Source: Ignelater luminosus | Lineage: Eukaryota > Arthropoda > Insecta > Coleoptera > Elateridae | Assembly (NCBI GenBank): GCA_011009095.1 | Contig: VTPC01000398.1 | Coordinates: 99,436-163,435, forward strand | Reading direction: 5' to 3' | Length of the DNA stretch: 64,000 bases | Shown here: one piece after another, positions 51,543 through 63,795 of the stretch | Position numbering within the stretch: position 1 is the first letter of the stretch | Layout of the letters: the number at the start of each line of letters is the position of its first letter | Notes under the pieces: model-generated | What the model saw: the letters and a program-made list of their open reading frames with translations, nothing else | Told to the model about the DNA's origin: nothing | The model's database searches: none | Translations under genes and position numbers: made by a program

Positions 51543-52140
51543 GCGATTACTCAGTTAGGGGTGTTACCTGAGACTTGGACATCCACCCTCCTGCCGCTTG
51601 CCTAACGGAACCCAGGTAAACGTCCTTCACACATTCAAATTCCGAGTTCCGCGCGGTTTAAATTCAAAAACGAAAAGGTATGCAACCAACAGTACCTAGA
51701 AGTGATAAAATATTTAACGGACTAGTTGCGCTCCCTGTGCGGCAAAAACCTCCTATACGAGGAACTTTCCCAGTCTTAATAACTGGAATGACTTTTTCTA
51801 CAGTGTTGTTATTTACCAGATTTAAATATGAATAAAGCAATAGGAATAAATTCTGTATCACCGCCGGCATGGATAATAAGAAGTCGTTTGACTCCTTTAA
51901 CACTACGATCAGTCCATTCCATAGACCGTGAATGAGAGCTATGGATATAAGTCTCATTCATATATATTCTTAGACAATTTTCGGCTTCGTCTGTATATTT
52001 CTTCAGTTGCTTTAACTACGTTATTCTGTGATATTGTACTTCCTGGGTCTTCATTAACTGTTGAAGATTGTCAGCAGATTTTCTCTACCTATTTGGAATT
52101 ATTCACTGTAATAAATGATTCCTGTAAATAAATTATTAAC
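51543..52140. other. G+C-richer island with open frames on both strands, unrecognised
   Basis: A minus-strand frame of 97 codons (51957-51664, including TGKVPRIGGFCRTGSATSPL) overlaps an open + frame (DKIFNGLVALPVRQKPPIRG). Just upstream, 51560-51660 is relatively G+C-rich. I recognise no domain on either strand. It may be a fragment of an unknown transposon. Confidence 0.25.
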
Positions 52141-54685
52141 AATAAATTTACTTACTCGTAGTAGATAATCGGTGTTGAAAGGTATAGTTCAGAGAAGAAG
52201 TGATTTTCTTTTGTCACCAACAAAACAAGACACAAAAGCAAATTAAAAACATATACAGTGCATAACATACTGCGATTTACAATCGATCAATTTTGTGTTT
52301 CTGCGCCGATGAATTAGTATGTGGTCAGGAAAAAAAACAAAATAAAGAATAAAGTATTTTAAAAGTTACTCACATCACACTCCTTGAACACTAAGTAATG
52401 AATTTAAATTTTGTCCGTTGTAATTTTGATTCATTTATCTCAGGTGTGTCAAAGTTCCACTTGTTGATTTGTTAATCAAATAATTTACTTTAAAACAACA
52501 AAAATAAAATAGAAATTTTAAGTTTACATTAAAATTAGCTTCTACTCTCTATTTGGCATATAAGTTTCAACATGAGGTTGATTCTGTAGAAAAGCTGCTC
52601 CTTTTCCTTTTATTTTCTCTTTAAAACAAACAATAGAAATTATACAATTTTATTTTGAAGCACGAACATTATTACCATTTTTTTACAAAAGAAATATTAA
52701 TATATTAACTTTTCATAACTTTTATTTACTTTTCTATTTACTTCTTAACTCTTAATTAAATCTGTACCTAAGTCCTGTATTTTCTATTTAAACAGTAACG
52801 TTTGATGAGTCATCATTTTTAATAGTAAAATAATTTTTATAAATTGACGTATATGCAGTTTTATTTTTTATAATGGTAAATAACAAATGTGTCATCATTG
52901 GATTTTTTGTGTTACTGAAAATGTTGATCTAAAATAATTATAATGATACATCATAATGTAAAGCGCATTCTAAATACGCGTATGATAACCTTGATTTTGT
53001 TGCTTGAGATGCATAACGCAACTCAGTGACATTATGCCTACTTAAATACAGAACTTAAATGCCAAACTAAGGCTAGTAACAATAAAATTCGTAAATCTAG
53101 GCATAGAAAGAATTATTTTGTTAGTTGTTTTTGAAATCTTAAAATTAATGTGATGTGAATAAAATCATAAAATAAAACTAAAACGTTTACATTAAGAGTC
53201 AGAAATAACATGTTAATAAAATATTTCATTATTATCAATTTTCTACAAACTTTTAGAACGATCAAAGTTTTACTTTATTTTGTTAATGTGCCAAAGACCA
53301 CAGCAGTACGTACAATATATATGCATACGTAATTTCTCCTTTTGTACTCAAAGATGTGGAGGTTTCAGACTTGTGAATCTGCACAAACGAATCGATGCCA
53401 CAGTTTACGGTTAGTGGCTATAGTTGCTTCATTCCCCGTTGTTCCTTTTGATTCTAGAATTTACACCTTACTGTTGTTCTATGTAACTCGAGGGCGTGCT
53501 TTTTAGTTTTTTTCATACGCCTTGACCTCCCATATTCTTTACCTTGCCCACAGTCTTGCATTATAACTAAGTGATCAAATTATTTTAGTTTTTGTTCACC
53601 TAATAGTTTATTTACAGACTTGGTTTTAATATTTTTCTAACTGTTGTATTTCTAATTTTATCTGTTTTTCTTATATTCTTGCAGTTCACTATTACGATTT
53701 ATAAACGTTATTTTTAATTAATTAATAACGAGTTTAACCGACTTACCCTAAACTTTAATGTAGTATTGTTCTAAGCTGATTTAAGATGATGCAAGCGATT
53801 AAGAGAAGGTAAGTAGATAATACTGATGCAACACTACTTAAGATGGCAGTCATTTCTATGCAAAACTTTAAATAAAATGTGCCAATAAAGACTATTAATC
53901 AGAATAAACTTAAGGATTACTGCAACAGTAATATCGGCAGAAGATAAAAAACGACTTGGTAACAGCAAAGTAATACTTCCATTTAAAGTACTGCTTTGTA
54001 TATTCTTACGTATAGCCTACCTGAAACGTTTAAGCAGGCAGGTAACCATTACTTCATATGGTCGAAATTTAACGACAAACAGGAGATAATTAAAGAAGAA
54101 AATTCTCAAAGATATATGAAGCTGTGAAACATCTGAAGAGGTGTTTGAGAAGAAAAAAGAGAATCATAAACATATCTACAGACATCCGGCCAACGTTTCA
54201 TTCCTTGTGTAGTACAATTACAAGAAATCTTTTAATAAATGTAACTAGTATAAAATTTAAATTGAATTTAAAACTTCCTTTCATATCTTCAGATTTAATT
54301 ACATTCTAACTTTTATTTGATTGAGGTTATTAAAGGCAATATAACTTTTTAATATTTAAGTGTGTAGATGAAAATGTCGTATATTTTTGCCTAATACAGT
54401 CATTCCATTCAATATAAGCCGCTTTTCAGTACTAATAAACTTAACTGTTAAAAGATGAGCAATTTATGGTTCTATCAAGGAAATTATGGTTCAGTAAAAT
54501 TTCGCATCAAGTAAAAATGGAAATAAAAATAAGAAAATCTTATAACTGTAAAACAAATCAAGGCGATATTACAAAATAGATATTGCAACGCAGAAAAAAC
54601 AAAAGATAAACAGATTTTATTTTATTTTTAAAAGTTGAAAACTCATTTAGATATTATTAAACAAGATAGTTACTAACAGCAAGCC

Positions 54686-54771
54686 AACGTCGAGAGATAT
54701 TATGTTTGCAGCATGCAGAATTCTAGCCTGCACTGCAGTTTCAGACTTGCAAATTGGAATTTCTCGACGTT
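54686..54771. other. 86-nt pre-miRNA-like hairpin
   Basis: AACGTCGAGAGAT (54686-54698) pairs with ATTTCTCGACGTT (54759-54771) over 13 bp with one G-T. TTTGCA (54705-54710) pairs with TGCAAA (54748-54753), and an inner TGCAG/CTGCA can pair as well. The size and intronic position suit a miRNA precursor or a mirtron-like RNA. No known mature miRNA was recognised. The stem is strand-symmetric, so the transcribed strand is unknown. Confidence 0.35.
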
Positions 54772-57094
54772 GCGTTCTTAGTATTTTACGTTTATACTGT
54801 ATGTAAACTAATGTTTAGCAAATTTCTTTGCGTTTCTAAAATTATACAAGTAATTAATAATTTAAAAAAGAAACAAAATTGAAGTCTGAAAGAAATTTTA
54901 AGAAATCTTATGTTTCTGAGCAGTGCAGCATGTAAAATTGATTACGGTAATTAAAACTAATTTGATTATTGATTTATTCAAGTTAGATGACTTTAAATTA
55001 GTTTGAATAATTTCCAATTCGACTCGGACAGAACTCAAACCTCTTCCAATTTCGCGTAGAATGCCTTAACCTACAAGAAATTCTAGTTTAACATATGCAG
55101 ATGGTGATGACGTCAATTGTAAAAAAGTAACATCATGAGGATTTATATAACTTTTAACTTTTTTCACGTGATCTTACTCAAATACGACACTTATGTCAGT
55201 GCTTTGCAAATTTTCTTAGCATGAACAAATAGTAACTATAAATATAGCCTTGACGACTCTCTCAAAAGTAGATCCAAGTGCACATTTCAATTTGAACTTC
55301 CAAATGACATAAGTACAGGCATTTTTAGAACAGCCTGTGTAAAGAACCGGAAATTGCTCAAGCAACCTAGCACTACAAATAAAAAATATTCTATAGTAGA
55401 GAAATGCTTTGAAGGTTAGTTTTTAATTTAAAACTTATTCTTTTGGTGTCCTTGATTTTACACTATCTTGATTGAACTGGTGCTGTTGTTTATTAACCAC
55501 ATTCCACGATAACAAAAGAAAAAAGTGCGCCTTTTATAATATAAAGACAGATAAGATTTCATTAATTGTATTTGCAAGCAAACTTTGATTTTCTCCGTTT
55601 TACATTTTTCTTCAAAAATAAGATATTAAGTATGATTATCGACGTGAATTAATAATAAAAACTAGACTTAAACCTAGACCTATTTCGTTCTAAAGGCAAT
55701 TGGGAGATTTGTGTGTAGCTGCTTAAAATGTATGAGGGAAATAGCATTGAAACGATTATTGCCAAAACGCAACTGACCGAGATTGAGGGATAACTAAAAT
55801 CCTTGCTGCCCTGTTAATGCAATTTTTATTTATAAGTTGTTCTTGTTTTCGAAATTCTAATTCCTAATTCCATCCCATTTCTTCACGTATTTTTTGTTTT
55901 CTTCGTTTTCTAGAACACGGCAATATTTGGTTTGAATAATAATTGTCCACCACAATTATGTATCAAATTGCAATTGTACTGTAAAGTAAGATTTATTATG
56001 TATCAATACTATATCAACACGGGACAACTGCAACTAGTTACAACACTGTTGAAATACTCCATATCTAATAACTCAGTAGTTTGAATTAAGTTCAGGACTA
56101 GAATGTAAGCCGATTTATCGTAAATGCTGTTTTCTGATGCAAGTTGTAATAGTTAAACCTAAAACTCATTAAACTCTTGCTTAATAAAGTTGGAGACTGA
56201 ATTAATGCACTTTGGAGCTGCATCAAAGATGCTAAACTACACAATAAGCTATTGTGTAACTTATGCCGTACAAATTAATTATGTTATACGAACTAACGTA
56301 TTGTGATGACATACACCATTGACAGGTACACAGTTTTTCTGTATATTTCTAATTTATATTAAACTCTTTTTTTTGTTTTGAATAGCTTAATAACTATTTC
56401 TTAAATATCATTGTTCTTATTTTCTAACATTGGCATTTCTGTGATTCAGACGACAATTTTAATTCAAGATTAATCGAATATTAAGAGAAAAGTCCAGTTA
56501 CTGCATCGAAAATTAACGTACAGGTTAGGAAGCAATCATAACGAATAGAGACGCGTGATCAACCGGATCAGCCCGAATTTTAAAAAGTAGATTTTCCATT
56601 GAGAAGACCACAGCTCCCGCTTTACATCACTAGCTTGCAGGCAGTGCTGCCAACTTGAGGAAATTTTTTCTTTTTTGGGAATATCAAGAGGATTGCACGT
56701 GATCACTCTATCTGTTCGACAACAAGTGTAAATTTGTTTGTATTTAGACAAAATATCAAATGATTAAACATAGACCGCACCTTTCTCAATTTAAAAAAAA
56801 AGCAAATGTGCGTAATATGCACATGCCAAACTACAAAAGTGATAGGTAGTTTACATTAGACAAATTCTGGACTTGAGTAACTATTGCAATGTTTGATTAT
56901 TATCTGCTACCCTTTTGACAGCTTCTGCAACATATGTTACTCTGTGAGAATGACAAAACGTGTAATAACATCACATAATTTCAAAAAACGCTTCCCAAAG
57001 GCCTTAAAACAAGAAAAGATGTATTTAGTGTTACACATTTTGATGTTCCGACTTTATCCAGCCGGAATACAATAATTGAATTTTCTAGAAAGTA

Positions 57095-57333
57095 AGATTC
57101 ACTACATCAGTTTTATTTTAAGTCTGGTTTTACTGACATTTACTTTTTTTGTTGTGTAGCCATGGAAAGAAAAAGCAATTTTAAAGAATTTGTTTTAGCT
57201 TAAAACTGGGCCTATTTCTGATTTTACTGGCGTTTCCATGGTCATACTTCATTTGCTTTTGTTGTATAACCAACGAAACGCCAATGAATTATACTTAGAC
57301 CCAGGTCTAAAATAAAACTGTTTTGGTGAATCT
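57095..57333. mobile_element. MITE of 239 bp
   Basis: The ends are inverted repeats: AGATTCACTACATCAGTTTT on the left and AGATTCACCAAAACAGTTTT reading in from the right, continuing with ATTTTA and GnCTGG. The interior has CCATGG-containing segments in opposite orientation and no coding sequence. The family is not recognised. Confidence 0.7.
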
Positions 57334-58582
57334 GGCTATTAATGTTTAGGTAATATTTTTCTTCAAATAATTGTTGTTTAATATTGTTCTGTTTGTTGAT
57401 AGCAAGCAAGTCAAATAGAAAATAAAAACAGCATTATATCATCTCCAGATCTAAATCTTTAGAAGGGTTTGTTAGTCCCCCATTAAATAGTTTTAGGCAT
57501 TGTAGTTGAACTTTAATAATTAGTTTATTTTATTATCCAATGTCTTATGCAAGTTTCAAGAGCTAAGAAGTCTTTCTGCTCTATCTCAATTTTAGTTACA
57601 AAAAAAATCAGACTTAAAGACTGTATTGTTAGAATTTTGAAAATTGTCTACTAACTGATCTAGATGCGATGCTAAACTTTCCTTTATTTCAGCATTGCAG
57701 TGTTTAGATTTCTTGATTAAAGTATTCTTGTAGGAATGGATCAAAATTGTAAAAATTGAAGAAATTGTAAAAATGAGTTAAACCACAAAATAGTAATTTT
57801 GATTTCTTAATGTCGTTTCACGAATACTAAATATATTTCAATCAAGAAATTTTGGGATTCTCAAAACTAAACATTTTTTAAATATTGGTTTCTATTTTAA
57901 ACGGCAAAATTTCCATCATAATTAATTTGCTAAAGAAATCAAATCTTAGAATTTTATTTTTCTAGAAGATTTCGATGCATATTGAAAGAAATTATTCAAT
58001 TAATGGTCAAGATATGGCTACTTAATATGAGAACCAAAACTTCCTACTTTTCAAAACATTGAGATAAGGAAATCAAAATACTTTTGTTTCTTAAACAATT
58101 TAAAAAACGAATACCATGTACTGAATGGTAACCCAACTTCTTGAAATTTTGACTTCATTCTTATGAAAGCTACTTTAGCGGCTAAAAATTTCACAAAAGA
58201 ACAAATTTGTCTACAAATTTCAATCATCATTTTGTGGGAACACGTCTTTAACAGTTTTAGAATTTGATTTTGTCCTCTAAAGTAAAATTGGTCCAAACCA
58301 AGAAATGAAAATCTTCAAAGTAAGATTGCATTTTAAGCACATAGTATATCTCCAACATTAATACAGAATTCCTTTCAAATCTATCTTTTTTAAGACAGCA
58401 CACTAATCATCTCTAGATTGAAATTTCTTTAGGAATTTTAAGATCTGTATCTGTTATGGTATTGTCATTTTGGCTGTCAAAATAAATTTCTCGTTGGAAA
58501 ACAACACAATTTATTGTATGTATGTGTTACTCGCAAAAATCTAAAACGCACAGTGTGCAAAACATCTTGTGAACGGTGTTAA

Positions 58583-58624
58583 ACGACCACACTGATATCA
58601 AATAGTTTTTGATATTGTGGTCGT
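58583..58624. other. Short strong hairpin
   Basis: ACGACCACACTGATATCAAA pairs with TTTGATATTGTGGTCGT around a loop of a few bases. It is too short for a usual pre-miRNA. It may be the tip of a decayed palindromic MITE, since ACCACGACGACG follows at once. Confidence 0.35.
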
Positions 58625-60223
58625 TATTATAGACCACGACGACGCGTTCTGGACTATTTACAACCATTTTACTTTTGCTAATTAGCATGGTTGACAGGAA
58701 TAACTTGAAGATAGAACTTTAAGGTTCAAATTTCATAAGAAAAACGTTGAGGTATCTCTTGTCTTTCTATATCCAATTGCCATATAAGTAGTTTCAATGA
58801 TATCAGATAAATTCTTCGTTTTGCAGAAATATCTTGAATTTTCACTTGGTTTCTTGGTTTTTTTTGGTTTTACAATTTATTCTTCATTGTTCCCACTTGC
58901 TATGATGTTGTGTCGTTTTGGTTTCCCATATTGTTTGGATCACAACGGTATTTTATTGTCTTTCAAACGTTTTGCTTTTCATACCTTATGATTTCATATT
59001 TCATTAAACCAGTGTAACAGCAAAGAATGGTTTGTACTCGTAAATATCTTAAGTCATTCAAGCTGAAGATTACTCGGCTTCATTTGGTCGTTAAGTCCTG
59101 ACTTTTTACACTTACTTAACGTTTTCGAACTTTGGGTGCAACGCATAGATTACAATTTTACATTTTGGCATTTCCTTGTTATTATTTCTGTAGCCACTTA
59201 ATCTAGAATTAGAACAAAAAACGTAATAAAACTCACGTAAGCAATTTTATAATTATCTACTTATCTAGGGTCGTAGCCAGAAGGTGCTACCGTTGGTGTC
59301 AGCCCACCGTACTACAATTTGAGTTTTTACAAGGAAGTTTTGCAAAATTATGGTTTTTGTTGTTAACATAGGTTTTCTAAACATGTAAATAAAAAAGAAC
59401 GTCTCGATAGATGTTGCTTAGAATAAGATATTCACAGATCTCGTAAAGTAAAGAAAGTCAACAGACATTGTTCAAAGAGAGATTAAAGCAAAGCAGCTGC
59501 CTGAAAAATGAATTCAATGTTTTCATCTTTTGGCACGTTTTGCTTTTGTATATTATATGGTATTCTCAAACAACTTTTTTTAATTAACATGAAATAACCT
59601 GTAGCTATTTTCGTAATTAGGTTAGGTATACATAAAACAAAATTAAGAGATGTTGGGTTTGACAATTTTTTTCAAATTAAAAATATAAATCGCATTATTT
59701 TGCTAAGATTTATTTAAAACTCTGTTTTTATAATATTCTGTTGTTTTTCCTAATTTTTTATTTTTAATAAACCTAATTATGTCGTAGGCTACTACGCAAA
59801 TATGCGCTGGTTTGTGATACAAAAAATGGATAAAGAAATTTACGAGCAACACATTCTAATAATTAAAACGAAATAAACAGAAAATATAGAGAAGTTTTGC
59901 TCTAAATTTTTAACTAATTTTAATTCAGTCCATGCATAATACATGTATGTATAATTAGCATGTCTACATGTTGTGTATAGTCAACTCAAAAAGTAATGTC
60001 GCAAAACAATTTATGTTTTATTGCTTAATGTCTGATTTTGCATTCTATAGTATTAATCAACAAAGTAAAACAAATTAATTAAATTTTAAATTATTAATTT
60101 AGACATTAAACACAAACGCGGAAAGCATTTGGCCATTAGTATATGAGTTGACCGTTTGTATACTGATACTTATGTGAAAAAAGCCTTACAGGTTTTTATT
60201 ATTTGCGTACTTTTTATTTACAG

Positions 60224-60325
60224 TTACTATTCTCCACTATCACTTGAAGGACAGAATCCGGAATACATCCTACAAACACTGGCCCGATTAAGACAAGCGA
60301 TCATTGCTGAAGAGGATTTAGAAAA
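60224..60325 (+). CDS. Propeptide exon of a DH31-like (calcitonin-like diuretic hormone) precursor
   Basis: The acceptor TTTATTTACAG is at 60223 and the donor GAAAA/GTAAGT is at 60326. The 102 bases enter and leave in phase 2. The product continues the signal exon with SYYSPLSLEGQNPEYILQTL, then ARLRQAIIAEEDLEK. From what I know of the family, insect DH31 precursors have an amphipathic propeptide segment just here. It has the pattern L-ARL-Q-I-A-DLE, followed by a dibasic site and the hormone. That pattern is why I call the family. One oddity is Arg where a Gly is common after ARL. The exon carrying the cleavage site, the mature peptide and its amidation Gly is not in this window, so the assignment stays an inference. 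Expected role: a secreted amidated peptide hormone. Confidence 0.72.
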
Positions 60326-60881
60326 GTAAGTAGACTAACAAAAATTAAGTTTTAAATCTCTCAAGATTAAATTGTGCGCTGCAGTTTACGTTTTGTGTAC
60401 AAGCCTAACTGTTCTAGCTTTTCTTATTGTTAGCTTAAATCATTAACGATTTACAAGTCAGTAGCGACAGACAAGTAATTTTAGATTGAAGAGCTAAGGC
60501 GGGTTAAAGTTCCTACTCGTTTAATGTATTGTCATTTATTAGGCAAGAAACTAAATTTAATTAATTTTACAAAAACTGCTTACACCTTCATTTCAAATAC
60601 TACATTTGAAATTGGAAAGTATAATTTATCAACATGGAATAGTTGTTGGTACTTTAAAGGTACTTGATTAATTGAATTTATTCGATTAGATTTATAGCAA
60701 GCGAGGGAACATTTATCCATTTCAAAATTCGATTAGAATCAGAATATAAATTTTGTTTACGTTTCGTTTCAGCTATTACAAACGTTTTATAACAAAATAT
60801 TCTCTTAATAAAAAAGCATTTCTTGTTACCTTCGCTTTAATATTACTTGAAATTGAATGCTGCTATTTCATGCTTCTTTAG

Positions 60882-61005
60882 GACAAAGGATAAGTACAGA
60901 GTGCAGGATAAAGATATTATGGATCCAATTTTTTTGGAGAATAGGCAATTTTCTAAGGACATTTTACAGTTCCGTGACTTTCTATTTAGGATCAAGTTTA
61001 AATGA
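60882..61005 (+). CDS. Candidate alternative terminal exon of the peptide gene
   Basis: The sequence TGCTTCTTTAG just before 60882 is a good acceptor, 556 bases after the previous donor. Joining in phase 2 completes DLEK and continues TKDKYRVQDKDIMDPIFLEN, RQFSKDILQFRDFLFRIKFK, then a stop at 61003-61005. It has no cysteines, no amidation Gly before a dibasic site and no resemblance to DH31 or calcitonin. An open frame of this length has a few percent chance in such DNA, so it may be fortuitous. Confidence 0.25.
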
Positions 61006-63370
61006 AGGAGTTAAATGTAATAACTGACGAGTTGAATGTATACAATCTTGTATAGCTGAATGAGCCAATAATGGAAAAAGGATTTCAAACTTTAATTTCT
61101 GTAACATTTTCGAAATACGTTCGCAACAACTCTTTATAATAATCGCTTTATTCATTCTAACTGTAGAATTAAAATTTAAAAATAATACAGTTATGTACAT
61201 TGTTGGAAATAGTACAGCCAATTTAAAATTAATTACATTCTAAACAAGTTTAAAGTCCTCAAGTCATAATTAATACACAAGTAAAACACAGCTACGCTTC
61301 TGTTATGTTGAAACGTTTACGTCGTAAATGACAATAATAAGTAAATGTTGTGTTGAAGAGAACAAACGTCTTGATTAAGTATTCTGTTACATAACCCATT
61401 CTGGACCGACCCACTATTCCGTTTTAATACAAAAGCTGATGCACATTCTCCATTCATGTTTAGTCATTCCGTTTGTATCTCGTCTATTAATATGCACAAC
61501 TTTATGGATCAAAAATAATTGCGTTATATTACACCCAATCAAATATTGTATTTCATAGTACTGCAATTAAAAGCTAAATTTAAATCCTTTTAGAAATAAT
61601 TTCATTCGGTTAATTAATGCATTAAAAATTTATTACTAGATATTTTAACAAATTTTAAAACTGAATTTTTGATCCATTATTTAAAAATATAAGAAGTCTG
61701 ATTCTCTTTTATCATCTCGATTTTTCATTTTTAATTTCGTAAATCTATCTATCAAAATAATACATAATGATGTGTTTGTATAAATTCTGTGAACGGAATA
61801 AAAAATGTCCTTCAGCACTGGATGTCAAAAAACGCGTATACTTTGTCAAGTAAATAAATTTATTGAAATAACTGGTAGTTAACTAATTAGAGCTCATTTG
61901 TAGAATTGTAAATATCAAAAAACCTACACAGCAGAATTTTCTCTTTGGCTTAAATATCACATTATTCTTGCTTTTATTAAACATAAAAACGTTATGACTT
62001 TGAACATTATAATACTATTATTATACTAATTAGATAATGATTTGCAATTTAAAACAAAACTTCCTTTCTTTTCTCTTTACAAAAAAATAGTCTTAGAAAT
62101 ACAATTTACTAAATTAACTTAAAACTGTTAAAATAAATACGAATTATTATTAGCATGGTACACGAATATAGTATTCACTCGTTGTATTCTGATATATCGC
62201 ATATAATAAGAATTTTATTATCTTTCCGCTTTCGAATTGTAAAAATGACAAAAACCATTATACCCGTTTAAAGCACAAACGGTAAGCTTGTCTTTTTTCG
62301 AGATAGTTATTAAGCAGGTCTAGCAGCTTTAAATTACCCCCTAGAGCATTTAACATTATTATAATTTTTGCATTTTATGAACTGCTTACATTTACAATTA
62401 AATAAATAATTGAATTAAATAATCACATCATTTATCGATTTTATATCCAACTGGTCTTGCATTTCCTTAATGCAGCTGAAAATATTATTCATATCTAACT
62501 ATCAATAATATGTTATGAAAATATTCAGTTTGTGAGAAGTTTTTCTAATCAAACTTTTAGTTTTGCTTTCTAAAATATCTTTTCCCCCCTGAAGATTTTC
62601 CTCAACCACTGTACTTGTACTTATTTTCAGAGTGAGTGCTCGTGATATATGTAGTTAAAGCTTAAGATTTAGTGGAAGCGGATCGAACAAATATGGAAAC
62701 ATCAAAGCAAACGTAGTACCAGACAATAAGCAGGAATATATAAATGGGACATTGTTCAAAACAGAAATCACCAGTGTGTAAAATTCTTTATTTAACCTAA
62801 TATTTGTTATTGACTACCCATAATAAACAATTTTGTTGCAAAAGTTTCATCTTACCCAGATCTTTGAATGTTTCAACACGTACTTGCTGAAATCGATTTG
62901 AATCGTAATCTTGTGTTGGATTAATTTTCTATCACTCTTGCTTGTGTGTTACTAAAGTACAATTAATATGAATTTCTTTTAAACCTTACAATGAAGTGAT
63001 ATCGACAGGATCCTTACAGATTTAGTCTTATTTGTCAAAGAAGGAAGCCATTGAAAAGCATTGATTAGATAATTCTGTTTTCTTAATCTTAGCAAAATTT
63101 CAAAATACAACACGTGTTAGCAAAGTAATAAGACAAACTGTCTGCTAATAATAATTTGGCCTTTATCGCAGAAGTAACGAATCATCAGAACTACCGGCTA
63201 GCTAACTCTGAATCAGAAATGAAAGAGTTTCAGAATATTTCTGAAAAATAATGTACGGAATGGTCTAACAAGAATTTAGTCTAATTGCCGCAAATCGTTA
63301 AGTTTTTCTAAATAAATGAGCTCCAATATGTCTTGACCACATAAAAGCACCTTAGTCTTTAATTGAACAG
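61006..63370. other. A+T-rich stretch without recognised genes
   Basis: Searched by eye for the exon with the mature calcitonin-like hormone (a Gly-Leu-Asp start and an Ala-rich, Gly-Pro-amide end). None was found. No transposon ends were seen. Confidence 0.5.
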
Positions 63371-63520
63371 ATTTTCTGCGGATGCTTTCCAAAATAATTT
63401 ACTAGGTATCCTGCAATCAAAAGACGGTAAATCGCCTCAACCTCAGGGTATTAAGTCAAGCAAAAGTGTTCCCGTCTATAATGACAAAGAAGCTACAAAC
63501 ATGATCCTTTTTATATGTAG
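63371..63520 (+). CDS. Candidate cassette exon of the peptide gene
   Basis: The acceptor is TTTAATTGAACAG and the donor is TGTAG/GTATATAAG. The 150 bases keep phase 2 at both ends, like the two firm exons. In that phase the frame is open and has a protein-like, hydrophilic composition: FSADAFQNNLLGILQSKDGK, then SPQPQGIKSSKSVPVYNDKE. No domain or processing site is recognised, and G+C is higher than in the flanks. It could be an alternative propeptide exon or an unrelated chance frame. Confidence 0.3.
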
Positions 63521-63795
63521 GTATATAAGATATAACGCAATCAAAATAAAGTTACAAATAATAAGGCGTGAACGTTGAGATATAAACGTAGAATCACACC
63601 TGTCTGGTGATAAATCGTTGGATAAAAACGACTCGAATCGTCCAAAATTAAGACTTGTTAATAACAGAAAACGGATGGATCGATCTTTTAAAGTTAGTTA
63701 AATTTCACGACAGGTCAATACTTTTTCTGTTTGTGGGGTAATCCCTAAACACTAAAGGTCTGTGATCTTCTCGCTTGACTGCTAGCCACCTAATA

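Larger units (their letters stand above)
38990..60223 (+). other. 21.2 kb intron of the DH31-like gene
   Basis: The donor is GTAGTT at 38990 and the acceptor is TTTTTATTTACAG at 60211-60223. The intron is almost wholly A+T-rich non-coding DNA. It also holds an N gap, a SINE-like segment, two overlapping inverted-repeat elements, two hairpins and a MITE, each listed separately. Very long first introns are common in insect neuropeptide genes. I see no additional coding exon between the two. A G+C-richer island at about 46430-46560 has an open + frame (ASEVIIGDRPVITTDPSHAV) between a possible acceptor and donor, but it is not recognisable. Other stretches over 300 bases (42-46.3, 46.6-49.2, 51.45-54.6 and 58.7-60.2 kb) hold nothing that I can support. 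Confidence 0.6.

Noticed and set aside
56520..56750. G+C-richer patch with GCAGTGCTGCCAACTTG and GTGATCA words
   Set aside because: Looks repeat-like, but no ends, boxes or coding sequence could be defined.
61006..63370. Mature DH31 hormone exon
   Set aside because: Searched for and not found in any + frame, so it is not claimed.
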